Assembly: GCA_003116995.1 (NCBI GenBank)
Contig: BDSL01000064.1
Location: forward strand, 539,025 to 603,024
Direction: 5' to 3'
Source of the DNA: Yamagishiella unicocca
Lineage: Eukaryota > Chlorophyta > Chlorophyceae > Chlamydomonadales > Volvocaceae
Length of the DNA: 64,000 nucleotides
Under the pieces are notes generated by a model. It had not been told where the DNA came from, ran no database searches, and saw nothing but the letters and a program-made list of their open reading frames with translations. A program made the translations under genes and the position numbers. Positions 24,101 to 39,100 of this stretch are shown here, in pieces. How positions within the stretch are numbered: position 1 is the first letter of the stretch; the number at the start of each line of letters is the position of its first letter.

Positions 24101-27100
24101 GAACGGCGAAGGTTCGACGCCATCGGCAGGGGAGAAGGCGTGTGACACCATGGATGGATCCCTTTCGTGTGCTGTGCTATTACCTCTCCAGTCGTGGACT
24201 CACCAACGCCATCCCAAAACCCCACGCACTCCAGCAGCGGGTGCAGCAGACACCCCAGGTAAGGGATATGCCCAACAACCTGCAGCCAACAGTCAGAAGC
24301 TTCGCAGTGAGCATCGCCATCCACTACATCACGAGCAAAATAAGGCACGTTTACAATGAAAACGCAAAAGACGACCTGCTGATAATGTTAGGCGCTGTGA
24401 GTTTTGTTTGCACGCCCTGAGCAGCATTGCATCTGTATCGATCACGGACTCGTTCCTAGTGTTGGTAGCCTGCCGCGCCAAACCCCGCCGTACACATCAA
24501 GCCTAAATGACCGGCTACCCCAACTAACGCACACGCACCTTATCTCGAAAGATTTCCTATAGGAGCAACAGACAAGTACGCGCAAACGGGCGCCCATTAG
24601 GGCAAGGGGCAGCATGTCAGGTTTATTTGGTAGCTTATGGCCACAAGCAGATTACGATGCAGGTGCGTGGCAGATGATAGCTAATGTTAGGATAAAAAGC
24701 CGTTGGCGGAAATTGCGTCACGTCCAGCGAGCAGGGTTACTGCACGGCATGCAGGGATGACGCCAGCCGTGCCGCGCGTGTGCCCCACACCAAGCATATG
24801 ACCCAACCCATACGCACGGCTACAAACTGCGCAGGTGAACAACAACTAAGACAACGACCCATGGGTCGCTCGACCACCATGTACGCGCTGCGCGCGGCCA
24901 CGCACCACGACGAGGGATCCGGGTCCTGGGAGCCCCATAGAACCGCCGCTGGGGGCGCTGTTGAGAGCTGCCAAGATGCGGGCGCGGGGAAACGCGACGG
25001 CGTGATCCAAGATCCGGCTATGCTGGGACAAGTCCGATAATGAGGCGAGCGCTAGCTGCTTTGGCGAGCGTTCTTGTCGGTCTGCGCCAAACACGTTGGT
25101 GCTGGTTTGCTGGGTTGCGACAGCAGATCCTCTAGCAGGTCGAGTGAGGCGCGATGTAGCAGACAGGGCAGGTAAGATCTCTGTTCTCGATGAGGGCGCC
25201 AGCTCAGCAAGCCGCCGCCGGCTGCCGCCGCCATTCGCCTGCACGTTCATGGGCGACCCCGGGGGGATATACATGAACAGGAAAACATGAGGTGGCGTGG
25301 TGTCAACCATTACACCTGCTCACCGCACAAGCTGTCCTTTCGGCGAAGCTACACGCATTATCTTCAGGCTTACAATATCAGGAGAGGAACTATCAGATGA
25401 ACGCTTGGGATTCTGGACTCCTTCCTGGCCTAGCAAGCAGGCATCCCCTCTGTAAGCTTTACTGCTATACATCGATCGCTGATACGCTTATACCACCTGA
25501 AACCAGACTGCCTGGGTTACTGCGGGGCTGCACACAATCACACAGCGAGAAAAGCAGGGCAGCCAGGCCTGACCCGCATCAGCTACATATGTGCGGCATC
25601 TGCATGACGGGCGCCAGCTCACCTCCTGCAGGATGCCGTAGATGTCCGCCACCACCCCAATGGTCTCCGCCAGCGGCTTGCTCCAGGGCGCTACGAGGTC
25701 CTGAGCTAGGCACATCCCCAGCTCAATTAAGTTGACAGCACACTGCGGGGCGCGGGTGGGATTGGGGGGCAGGGGAGTGGCAGGAGGGCGGGGCGGGGTA
25801 GGGTTGGGGGGCCGGGGAGTTGCTGGAAGCCCCGGGTGGGGCGGTGGTGGTGCGTGGTGTGAGGCGCGGGTGTCTCTAGGCACGTACGGGCATACGCGGG
25901 TTTGTGCCACAACCCGACCTAGCCCGGGCGACTGGTCAGGACCCGATTCCTCCGCACCGCCTTCCCCCTGCCATTGCGCATCATTCCATTCGACCAACAA
26001 TGAAGGGCCGTACGCGAGAGCCCCATTCACCTTGTCGCACAGCTCGGGCACTGCATTGCAGCGAGAGTCGTACACAAAAAGAAGGAAATAAACGGGAGGG
26101 GTTCTAAGCCGTAAGTATTTTCTTTGTCTGTTTTTCGATAGAACTGGGGTGGGTCAGACAGGCACGTCAGCCAACGTTCCCATGCGTGCGTGCACGCTGC
26201 ATGGGTTGCATGGGAGGCTACGGTCATGGAAGGGTGCGAAGAGAGGTTAGTTCCACCCCGATATTACCATGAACGCTGCTTTACATCAAACAGCTTCATG
26301 TGCTGCAGCGCATTGCAGCGCAGCGTAGTTCTGTCTCACCCGGTGGTGCTGATGCCGCGTACTCGGCCCAGTCGCCGCTGAAGTCGTTATCAGAGTCGCC
26401 GAAGTCGGAGATAACGGTCATTCGACCGCCCTCGCAGCAAGTGGATAGGCAACTTGGGCTCGGGTTCCTGCACCCAGCGAGTGAAGGGAAGTACACCTCC
26501 ATCGCTCAAGATCACTCAGCTAGCGCAATCTGCAGCCTCGCCACACCAGTGCAGCTTAGTGGCCTTCGAATAAGGACCGTTTCCTCCCCTGCCGGTGTGC
26601 ATTGTCGCATTACTTTATCCAGTAGGGACGTCACATGTCCGTCTGTTCCTCCAGACACAGTCTCTGTCGTGTCGTCTGCTTCCGCTGCCGTTCCTACCTC
26701 CCGGCGGCCCCCCCACCTGCGGATGATGGATACGCCCAGGGGTACGGCGCTCCTGCTGTCGTCGCAGGGGTCGCTGTACACCAGGTCCATGACGCCGGAC
26801 CAGCACTCCCCGCCAGACTGCTGCAGCCGGCGGCGGCGGTGCTGGGCGGCATCTGGGATGGGCGAGTAGTGAAACACCGAATGGGATCAGAGGGGTCAGA
26901 GTAAGTAGATGATAGCGTTTTAATAAAGGCGGGTGCATCGCACATACAGCACAGGCAGCGCGTACAGCATGTATGGAACATTTCAGTCGGTATTTAAGTG
27001 TCAACGTCCGAACTTGCGGGGCGCTCGGGGCCGCTACGAGTACTCAAGGGAGGGTCAATTTTTAATCAGCAGGTAGGTAGGTCGAGCCCTCAAAACGCCG

Positions 27101-30100
27101 AGGAACCCCCCGGCCGCTACCTGACGTACCGGACCCAGTCGACTTGGGCACCACGATGAGCTCGATCTCTAGTTGGCTCATGGCGGGCAGGCGGCCGATG
27201 AGCAGCACCAGCGAATCCTGCAGCCCGGTAGTCGATGCAACGCCGTCGCCGCCAGCCCACGCCAGGTCGGCCTCGACCCCGGGCGAGAAGAGCATCACAT
27301 CGGCAGCGTCAATGGAGGTGGTGTTGTCTCGGCGCAGCCACCGGGCCGCCAAGAAGCTCAGGGTGTAATACTGCAGTAGGCGGCGTCAGGGCGCGAGCGA
27401 GGGCACGACAATGAGGGTGTTACTGCGGTAGGTAGGTGGCTTGATGGCGTGACAGCGAGGGCGACACCCGATTTATGCCGCAAATGGGAGCTAGCAAATG
27501 TTGTTACGTCACACATTGCGCTTGGACCGGTTTGCGACAGGGCACACATCGCATCATTGCTTTAGAATGTTACGGTTCGATATACCGTTCTTCACCCAAC
27601 CACCGAGCCCAACGTATGCACACGCACTGACCGGGCTGTCGACCGGCACTCGCAGCCGGGCGTTGAAGGCCGCCACCAAGCCTGTGTTGTGAACGTACAG
27701 CTTCTGCGATCCTTGTTCCACCATGTCCTCGATGAACCTGGCGGGCCGGGTGCATACACAGACACAGTTCAAATCGTCAGCAAGCGAAATCCGAATTACT
27801 GGCGGTATTCGTACTCGTTATTGTTTTATCGAAACCCCCATGTACACAGCCCCATGACCCGCTCTGCCCATACATCCCACGCCGTCCCAGCCCCACGCCC
27901 CACGCCCCACGCCACTCACAGCAGTGCCGGGTCCAGCCGGATGACGGGCATAGGCACCTGCGGGTAGGCAGGCATGCACGCGAGGTGGAAGGTGGAGCAG
28001 AAACGAATGAAGGAACGATAACCAGCAGGAAATTGGTTTGCGTGTGTGCACTCATCGCACAGAGGGCGAGGCTGTCCGCTAGCTGCAGCCCGCCCGCCAC
28101 ACACTCACGAAGGTGATGAACTCCACGTTGACCACAAACGTCACCTCCTCCTGGAAGGTGGTGGGTACGACCGTGAACGTGGCGCGAACGGCGCTACGAG
28201 ACATGAAGATGCGGAGGCTGCGCAGCCCGCCTGTATTTGCGGCATTTTGTGGGTGGGAGGAAGTGCCATACATTCAGTTCAACGCTGTACGTTTCAGAGA
28301 TAAGTTTGCAGTGCACTCATCCGTCCATTGGTAAGTAAAAACATTAAGAATAAGAAATAAAAACACTCATCCGACCATTCAATCAAGTAAAGGTTTGGTT
28401 TTACTGTAAAACCAAACCGAGCTGATACAGCAGTGCCATAGGCAGATGAACATGAGGACACACCAGGTCACAGCATGATACCCATCCAATCGCCGTACAA
28501 CGAAAGCACGGTAAGGCTGCTGTGTGAGAATGAACCAGGTCTCGGTGAGCCGTCTGCGGGCGGCCTCGCCTCGCCTCGCCGGCTCTGGGCAACTGGTCAT
28601 CTGCTGCACCGTCGACTCCCAGCCGTCGAGGACCCGAACCTACCGGTGATAGTAACTGTCCGGGTTGCCGATGAGTGGCTGGAGCTGAAGGCGTCAACAC
28701 TGTACGTGTAGCCCGCTGTCAGGTTCTCAAAAGTGGCAACACCGTCGGCGCCCGTCTGCAAGAAACGTATTGTGGGTTCGTTTGCGGAAGGAGGAGTAGG
28801 TTAGGGTTCTCAACTTTATGGCAGCGTACGTGTACTGCACGGCTGCTCCCAGCCACTACTCCGTCTGCTGCCAGCTTACCACTCCGCTTGCGATTACAGC
28901 GCCGCCGTCCTGCGACCGAACCATGAGCCTGGCCCCAGCAACTCGGGGCTGAGCGGGGTCGTACGTGGTGTACTCGTCAACTACCATCACCTCCAGAGTG
29001 CCAGTGGGCTCTGAGGCGATAGCCAGCTGCAGTGACAGGGCCACCGAGCCACGACCGCCACTGCCCCGCAGCTCGGTGGCGGCGCTGAACACGTCAGCGA
29101 GGCGTGAGGTCACCGGAGCTGCCAGACGAAACTCCAGGGAGGCTGACGCTCCCGGGGCCAGTGCGGCCATCGGAAGAGGCGTCAGCGGGACGAACCATGA
29201 GCCGGCTGGTACTGCAGGGAGGGTCAGGGTCCTGCGGGGCGCGGCGGGGATAGGGCCTCAGCAGTTCTGAAGTATGAGGTGGATATAATGTATGTGATCA
29301 TCTGCGCGTACGAAAGGGTTCAGAAATTAGTTGAATGCGGTGCATGTAATTTGGGCCGTGAATTCGCCGAGGCCAAGCAGATTACATGGCCACCCAAGAG
29401 ATAGGGGGCATCGATGGTGGTCGGGCAAGAAAAGCCTTAGCCGCAGCTAGCAGCAGCAGCAGCAGCCCGGCCCGATCCCAAAGCACAGGATGTGACCCCT
29501 CGCAGACCGTCGTCTGCAAGCCGCCAGTCTCACCCGGAAGCGACGTTGCCCCTGTTCGTGATGGTGAGGTGCACGTTGGTTGCACCCCCAGGCGGTAGCA
29601 CCACCGACAGGCGCCCTTGGGGCTCTGCCACCAGCAGCACCCGCTCCGTGTCCACCAGCACCCGCATCAGCAGGGTGACAGAGGCTCCGCTGACACCGCC
29701 GCGAAGGTCGATCGACAGCTGCGCACGGAAAACGAAGGGCATATCGTCAGCAGCCATGCACTACGGCGTTTTGACTGACTTCGAGACAGTATTGGAGGAA
29801 GTTTAGACTTCCTATAGCATTTAATTGAGTGACAAAGTCGGACGATTCAACATTGTTAGGCCTTGTTCCGTATACGCAGTAATAGTAACTCATGTATTCT
29901 AATAGTATAATGCTGACATGGATCGATGACGCGCGTATGGTTGCCGAGATACGACACAGCCTGGGCTTAGCGCCAACATCGCGGCTAGCCTACCGAGTCC
30001 TGCACCACTCACCTCGTACTCCGTGGCTCCCGATCCAACGTTTAACGTGGTCTGCACGCGTAGCCGCAAACCGACTGACCCCGGGGACGTTGGCGCGCTC

Positions 30101-33100
30101 GCGTTCTGCACGCCCTGGCACAGAGCGGAAGTCTCCAAGTCGGTTGCGTCCGCCACAAAGGACCCACACAGAGGAACAGGCGCGCCATCGGAGAGGCTGG
30201 CGTTAGCTTGCAGGTTGGGCAGCGGCCCAGAGAAGGCCACCAGCCTCAGCCGCACCGTCGCGACCACGAGGCGAAGGTCCTGGTCGGCCACGAGGAAAGT
30301 GGCGGGAAGTGGCGTGAAGTAGCGGGAAGAAAGTTGTTGGCAGGGGTTTAGATGCTCAACCGCCGCCGCAAAAAACGCAAGGCCAGCAGAAAATAGTTTA
30401 TTGCCTTTCACAGAGCAGTCAGTCCACCAGTCGCTCATCACTCCACCATGCAATCCTCGCCCCTGGCGTACCGCTTGGCGGCCCTCCGTGATCTTACCTC
30501 CAGGGACCCGACGAGGCGCGCGAAGGGGTCCAGCTGCACACTGCGACCAGGGTCCATCAGCAGCGTCGGCAACGCATAGCGCGGATCGAGACCAACATCG
30601 CGATTGATGGAGGCGAAGATGGAGGGGACGGACAGAATGAGCTTCCGCTGGAAGAGGGCCGTGCCGTTGTCGGGTGGGGGCGGCGCCAGCTCATCCACCG
30701 GTGCCATGGGGTGCAGAGCAAACACCTCCTGCAACCTGTGTGCAGCATGTTGAGAAGGATTAATCAAGCGACACACCAACGTCGGGGCCATCAAAGTGCG
30801 GATCATCTTTCTTGCCCGAAGCATGAGCCCACACGGCCCGTCGCTCACTGCCCTCACCCGCGGGAGCTCTGAGGGATCTGCCACTCCGCGGAGAACGAGC
30901 CGTTCGCATTTGTGTTGCAGGGCAGCTCCTGGAAGCCCTCTAACGCAGGGTCTGTGCTCCCTGCCGCCGCCAATGCGCTCCGTTGCCGGGTGAGCACTCG
31001 CACTGGCAAGCCTGACAACGGCGTGGCCGTATTGGCACCTGGGGGACCAGTCGCATGGTGAGCGGGGCTTCTCATCAGCAGCCTCCACATCTTACAACTA
31101 CTAGTCCACCTAGTCGGACGAGATCAGTTTGCGGGACTTGCGTACACCAAAAACACGAGCAGTGACCTCGGCTTACCCGCAGCAATTGCTTGCAGGGTCA
31201 GTGCAACGCGACCAGTTACGGCCACTCGGCTGCCTGGGACCACATGGGAACCCGAAGACAACCGCAGCTCGGCAATGCCGTACAGCGGCATGACAGAGAT
31301 GTAGAAGCGGTACGATGTAGCTCGTCCATCGTAAGCCACGGCAGACAAGGTCAGGAGAATTGGGGAGCCACTCATGTCCCAAACAGCGGCCGCTGGCCAC
31401 ACTAGGGCGCCCGAGGTTTCATTGATGCGTATGCCGGTGAAGGCAGTGGACAGAATCCAGGCGACTCGCAGCTCGACGGCGAGGCGAGGCTGAGCGGTCC
31501 ACCTCGTCCCTTCAATAAGCGTCAGCAGGCCGCCTGGCGAGGCGCCGCCTGCAACCAAGGATCGATGTTGTTGCTCACATACTAAATAGATCTCCTGCCA
31601 GGATGGTCAACATAATATAATATATTAAAAACTTCCATAATTTACCCAGCATATCCAGCACACCTAGTATAGGACAGGTCTCCGTATGTACGTAGTCTAT
31701 CCAAGGTCGCCGCTCAGGGCACGCAGGAGTCAGGTCGTGTCAGGTCGGGTGCAAAGTGGAAATATACAACCCTAATAATCGTACCTTCCACATCCATAAT
31801 TTGCAGCAGCGGCACCTCAGTGGCACAGTCGCTGCCCGTCCAGCCTTGGTCACAGGTGCACACACCCAGCCGGCAAATACCGTGGTCGCTGCAGTCGCGC
31901 GGGCATGGCCCATAGTACCTGTGTTCGCAGCAGGACATACCAGGTAGGACGAGGTAGGCGGGAATATGTTGTTCAGCTTGCTTCTTTGAGGAAGAAGAAT
32001 CAAGACGGGCTGCTGACAGCAAACATCCAAGGCGAGAGAGTTGAGAGGGAACCCAGGCACAGCGCACTTCAAACACCCTGGTGGCACCACGCATCTGAGC
32101 CTAGCCTGCAGTCAGTGGACATCGTACTCACGTGATGAGATCGCCGTACACTATAACTTCGGGGCGAGCGCCCATCCCTGGCCGTGCTGGGGTGCGTGAT
32201 ACGTTGAGCTGCAGGCTTGCGGCGGAGCTGGCGGGGACAGGGGCCTGACAGAGCAGCGCGGAGGCCGAGGAGCGAACGGCCTGGTCACGAGGAGGAAGAT
32301 TACAGGGAGGCCAGTCAGTTGATGAGCCCATCGAGCAGCGCCAGCGGTCGAGCCGGAGAGAGACGTATCAAGGCGCATAAGCACGTGTTTACCAAGCAAA
32401 CCTGGGCGGCTAATAAGCAGTAACGTTAAACATTGCCCATCCAATAATCCACGGCGTTTCTGACGCACGATTTACGTTGCAGGTATCAACCAGCAGCTTA
32501 CAGTGGATAGCAGCGGCTACGTGAGTATAGCGCGCAGTAGTGGCGTCGGTGTATGTGTGCAACGCAGACTTCTCTGAAAGAGGAGGCTAGTTCTTGGAGA
32601 CGTACGGCATACGTAGCCGTACTCCGTCATATTGATAACTAGGCTGATCCCATCCCGCTTTCAGCGGTATCCGACGTAGTACAACATTATCATAGTAAAT
32701 TCCTAGTTGTCCCTAGTAGTTGATTCCACTAGCTATGGCCGAAGCGACGTGAACCTGCTGGCCCCTGGGACCTGTCACCCGCCGCCCAGCCACCGACCCG
32801 TGCTTTTTGATTGCTGCCCTCCACCGCAGACGCCCTGCTGGCGCCGGTGGAGTCATCGCGCCGCCCCGGCCCGCGACTTTGATGTTGTACTACTGGCCAC
32901 TATATGCAACATGCAAAATCTGCCGACTGACGAATGTTTGCCCTGCTGATTGCCGTTTTGCAGCTGGTCTGGGAGATTGGGATGCCGGGAACTGAGTGCC
33001 GGCCAGGGGATTGCCGGGAGCTGAGTGCCGGTTTAGTGCTACTTGGGAGGTTTATTGCCGCCGGGAGCTGAGTGCCGGCATGCGGGATTTTTCAAACGAT

Positions 33101-36100
33101 AACGTACTGACGACAAGAAGCCACTTACCGTAACGTTGGATCGCTGGACGGATCCCGACATTGGGTCTGTGAGAGTGAATCGGCAAGCAAACACAACTCC
33201 TGACCCTTCGTTGGTGTCCACATCGAAGCGCCCCGCCACTGTCAGTGTGCCGCCCGCCAGCGGAAGCACGCTAGGCACGACCACCGTGACCTCGAAGCGA
33301 GGCCCAGGCGGAGGTGGAGGCAACGGGGGTGACGGTGGGGCCGGCGGGGAGGGTGGTGGACCCGGCGACGGAGGTGCTGCAGGAGGCGAGTGATGATGAG
33401 CACAGGGACAAGGGCAGGGGAGCATCGCTTAGTGCAGGTAAAGCTAAGTACGACATACAAAATAAGTACCCGTGTACATGAAGACACGACCAGCCAATGC
33501 TTAGCGCACTCGCTGCTCGAGACGACGTAGGTAGTAGTAACGAGCGACCACAACCATCGCATCGCATGGCGTCTGTGTGAGCTGTTTACGATTCACACAT
33601 TTTGGGGAAAACGGTGCGCGATTACGCACATGAAGCACGAAGCCCTAATTTCAATACGGTATTTGGTTACCCCGTTACAACCCCATTGCGCTGCAACCCG
33701 ACATACAGGGTCCAGGGCTTGGTGGCTGCGGTGGTGGGTTGGGCGGTTCCGGAGGTCTTGGGAGTGGCGGCCTGGGACTCCTCGGGGGAGCGGGGTTGGG
33801 AGGGGGGCTGGGGGGCAGGGGCGGAGGGGGCGAGGGGCTGGGCGGCTGTGGGGGCGGGGGATTCGGCGGTCTGGGGCTGGGAGGCGATGGTGGCTTGGGC
33901 GGTGGCCTTGGTGGAGGGGGCGGCGACCTCGTGACTGTGGGCACAAGGGAGGCGAGGGTAGGAGCGGCAAATCCTTTTGTTCATGCATCGCAGCATGTAG
34001 CTGGCATGGCCCATCCCTCGGGCAGCCACTCACTGTTGGATGGCGCTTGGCAGGCTACGCCGACATCGAATGTATGCGAGTAAGACTCGTCTACCCACTG
34101 CCCATATTTGGGGACGTAATACGACCCAGACGCGAACCCAATGAAGCCGAAGTCTGTGCGCTCTGAGGTGCCATCGTATCCTGGGCAATCCCACAACATC
34201 TGCTCGTTGCCAGTGCAGGTCAGGTTGTAGTAGTGGATGGGAAACCTTGCGAGAGGCTCCTGCGTTGATTGAATTGAAGGTGGAACAGGAGGATGGAAAT
34301 GCGAGTCGCCGCACACGAGGAGGATTTGCCAACTCGCTCTGTTGCCAGCAGCAGGTAGCTAGTGGGCGGCAGTTTGGTCCAGCCAGGGGCCCACGCTCAG
34401 CTGCGAGGTTGTCCCAGGCCATAAATACGCGTACGGCAAATACGTACCAGGAATCCATCAGCACTCAGCACGTCCGACGCGTTGCCGTACAGAGGCGCGT
34501 AGCCTGTCCAGGGAATTGCAAGCGGTTCAGTTCGTGGGTCAGCCGGCTAGGTCCTATTTGGGACACCTTATGGCTTGCGCCTACCTAAGTAAGCGCTTAT
34601 CTTACTTACCCAGTGTACGACACGCTACCGCAGCTTCCTGTGCCCCGAAACGAGCAGCTAGTCCGCTGTAAGGGTGAGGTTTTGACGACAGGGTTCCCCA
34701 CGAGCCGGCCCACCAAACCTGCAGCAGGACGCAGTCAATGCGGCGGCCGTACCGTTAAGCCAGTTCAGCCCGGGGAGGGTCATCAGGCGAGGCGGCACAT
34801 GGTAGACGTGCGTGTACATCCCACCACGTATGCAGGCCTACGGCCGTGCCAGTTACGCACGTCGATCCCACCTGCCTGTATTACACCCACTACGATTATG
34901 CATATAGTATTGGTTGCACACACGGTGGCTTGGCGATGCATTCCCACACCCACTCCGCCGCACCTCCAGGCGGCCGACGTACGGCACCGTACTTCCAGTC
35001 AGGCGCATCGACAGGGGAGCTGGCGGTTCCTCGTTCGAGCAGGTCAGGAATACCCGCTGGTCATCTACCACTGTCTTGCCGTACGGCTGCTGGCTGCTCA
35101 AGGATGGCCCGTACGTCTTGCCTCCCTGGCAGTCGGCCAGTGACACCTCAGAGCCGCTGCACTTGACTCCGGACAGCCACACTGGGAGATCCGTTTCACG
35201 AGGATATCTGGCCTCCCCAATACCAGGCTTCATATCGTATGCGCCTGTGAACACGTCCAGCGGGTATGTTAATTAATTTACCGCTAAGAAGCCGTAAAAC
35301 TCAACGGAAGAGAAGAACCCAGCCGAAATGAACGCATGCACGGGTCGTATGCGTTGTATGCATGCGTGTAAGCCTGTGATGACCGTCTTCGTGGTAGGCC
35401 ACAGACTTACGGCTGTTACACACTGCGCCGGCAATTAAACATACGTACGCGAACTCACTCTTGAAGCCGAGGGTACGGCAGGCGACGTGCGACTCCGGCC
35501 AGCCCCAGCCGGTCAGGTCAACTGAGCCCCACAGACCGCCCACTGCCACCTCCAGACGCCCCATTCGTGGCGCCAATGATCCCATCAGGCGAAGCTGGCC
35601 GTCGGGTATAGAATCTGGCGGGCAGATTATTGATGGGAGGTAGGAGAATTGAGGCAAACGGCTTCGCATTGGGGCGACGGAGAAACACAGAAGATAGATT
35701 GGTGGCAAGTTTCGATGGGTTCATTCCGCGCCCCACACGGCGGGAAGCAAGCGCTGCTCAGCAGACTCAAGACGCGAACGCAAAAGATTCCGTCGCTCTC
35801 ATCTCTACAAAGATTCCAAGGATGACATGCATGACGGCTGATGACATTGTTAACGTTTACCCCCGTAGAAGAAAGACGGAGGACCAAGCTAGGCCAACTC
35901 AACAAGCAAGAGAAACTGCCAACAAGCAAGGTATGTAATGAACGGAAATAAACTACCGGGCGCACGCGGGCGGGCGCAGCTATTTCGCTCCCATCCTACG
36001 TACCGGCACTGCAAATCACACCAGCCGGGTAGGGACCGTAATTCCATGAGTGGCGGCGCCAGGTGTTGTTGTTGGCGCCGGGCAGGCACCCCAGCAGCGA

Positions 36101-39100
36101 GGTCTCGGTGCCGTTACAAGTGACGTCACTTAGCCATGCGGGACGGTTGACGTAGCCGCCGGCCCAGCCCGCAGCATGTACTACCATTCCGCGCTTGTAG
36201 CCCAGCTGGCGGCACGCGACGCTTGCATCAAGATCGTCGAAGACATATGGGAAGGTCGACCAGCCGTACGTCTCCGAAAAATAGGTGATCTCGCCCCACG
36301 TGTAGTTGAAGAAGATCTCTACCCGACCCTCCGATGGAGAGGCCCCGTTGCGCAACCGAATGTCCCCGGGCTTCGGCAGTGCATCTGTCCAGAGAGCGGG
36401 ACGCAACAAGTCGTGAACAGGATGCAATACGAGCGCACGGGCGTCAACTGAAGACGGCTTCTCGGTGCAAGCATGGAGGGACGAATGTCAGCAGGTTGAT
36501 TGGGTTATTTTGAGGCTTCTGTCGGCCCAGCGACGCGATCCCAGTCTTGACCATGTAAGGAAGAACCGATATGTGGCTATGTGCGTCCTTGGCTTTTCCT
36601 ATTGTTGGCGTTGTTGTAATAAATGCCTGTAAACCTTTCCTCTCATCAGCTGGCGGTTTAAGTCTCTCACTACAGTTCCCGTATAATAACATATATGTAT
36701 GCTTCTACTAAGTGAATTCACTGCTGCCGTACATGGATGAATCCAGGGTCTCGCTCGACCCCAGCCACATAGCATGTTGCGTGCGAGGGCGCCTGCAGCA
36801 GCTGCAGGTCGGCCACGACGCACGTGTATACTTAACCAGGCAATCAGTCCGCTGGTTCAAGTAAGATGTAGCCTCTCTCACCGTTTGTGCAGACAGCTCC
36901 CGCGTCGTAGAAGTGGTCGATTTGGTATGCGCCGAAGCCCTGGCTGGCGCATTCGATCAGCGTCGCCTCGGTGCCCTTGCAGTCCACCTCATTTGCCACG
37001 ACAGGTTGAAGGGATATGGAAGTCGAAAAACCAAAATCATAGCCACCCGCAGCAGCGCCCCACTTATAGCCTAATGACCTGCGAGTAGGCACGCAGCAGT
37101 AGCCGCGAAATGTCGACACGCGTGCGCACTTGGGCAGCTTGCTGGCTGGGTGGCTACGCCACCAGCCAATTGGCCACGCTTGCAAGCGTGTGCAACCCGC
37201 CGCCCCACCAAGCAGCGTGGTCGATACATTTACTTGAGGAACCTGGTCTGACCCCCTAGTTTATGGCTGGATCGGCAACTTGACATGATTACAGTGCCTT
37301 GCGAGCTGACCGGAAGTAGAGACTGCCAATGCTGGTGGTGATGAGGGCAGAACCCATCGATTGCGCTGATGAAGTTGGCTGGGGTGAAGGATTAGGTAGA
37401 CATCGCAATGATGCGATGACAAGTGATGGACGGGGTAGCAGGGGGTAGCGTCCACGGTGGCGCCGCCCAGTGCGTTGCAACGTGAACCATGCATGGATGC
37501 TGCCGTGGCATACTTGCCTTTTTATTTCCTCAATCGTTCTCGCAATTTCAGTGTCAGCAGCGACCTTCCACAACTACCATCGTGTTTTACGTACAACGCT
37601 GGACAATTAAGGGTGCATCGTTGGGCGTCCTAAACGTAAGCGACGTTTGCCAACGTTCATATTCATATACCTACGTACGCGACAGCCGTCAGCATGCATG
37701 CCGCCAAGCGTACGTAAGCCCCCATAATGACGCTAATAAGCATGCATTGGCGTGCGCAGTGAACCAGCCGCAGTGAACCAGCTATTTATCTAGCTGTCTA
37801 CCTATGTATCTACCTGCACACTACGGTAGCCGCCTTGTTGTCCCAGGAGGAGCCTTTGCTGACGGTGCCCCAGGCGTAGTTCCAGTACACCTCCACACGG
37901 CCGGCGATGCCTGACATGGCGGTCCCCACTAGCTCGTCTGCCAGTCGTGTCGTACCCCAGGCAGGCGGTGGTACTGCAGGGAGCCGCGGGACAGCAGTAT
38001 ATATGCAGGGGAGCATTCGACGCGATGTCGTGACCATCCGAAGAGCGCCCGTGTCAAAGAGCCCACCCAGCCACGCACGCATTATTCATCTCGCTGCTCC
38101 TGAGACCGACCTCATTATCTGTCAGGTTCAGATCCAAATGAGAAAGCTGATGTCGAGTGGACATGTATGGAAGCAGCAACTAACGAGGGCTTGGCAACAA
38201 TTTAACCGGCTGGACCGAGGCCATCTAGAAATAGCTACGAACACACATACCCGCGCTGCAGATGACGCCCGCTGCATCTCCCCTGTTGTAATTTTCAGGG
38301 GGATAGGTCCAGTTCCCGACCGGGCACTGCCTCAATGTCGCCTCCGTACCCTGTATGTAAGGAAGCAAGCAGCAGACAGCAGACAGCATTTAAGACGATA
38401 ATCGAAACCGAGCGGCGCGCTGCTACGTCCGTCCTAGCCAGGCGACACATTTGCATTTGCTCAAAGCCATGTCTATCGGCGAGGGCCCAGCGGATCCACA
38501 CACCAAGTAAGTACGTTGGCATCCCACGACGACCCACCCATGCATAACATGCATGCATGCAGGGCTCACCTTGCAATTTATGTTGGTGTACAGGAAGGGG
38601 AGGATCCCGAAGCCGTACATGTAGCCAGCACTAGGCACTGGACGACCGGTGGCCCAGCCCAGCGCCCGACACGTCACGTGCGCGTCCCTGGCGTCCCAGC
38701 CGTCCGTGTGGATAAGCCCCCAGGTGGTGGTGCCCGCAGCCAGCACCTCCACGCGGCCCTCCATTGTGGAGGTGCCGCCCGCCAGACGAACGATGCGCCG
38801 AGCGCGCGTTGATTCGAAGCCTGAGTGCGCGACCCCGAAGGAAGGGACCCGCGCGCACAAAGCGTGCCGCATGTGACTCCGTCATTTATTGATAATAATG
38901 ACCGTCGTTCCAGGCAGTCCCCACAATTCTACGGAAAAAAGACCGCCGCTGTGTCACCAAACGGACGTACGTCAACATACATCGACATGTCGCTTGGCTC
39001 CATAGGTTACGTGATGATGCATGGGAGCTGATTATAGTGTACATTATTTGCGTACGATCGTCCACGCAGATGTAGTGTACGTACGGTACGCGACAATAAT

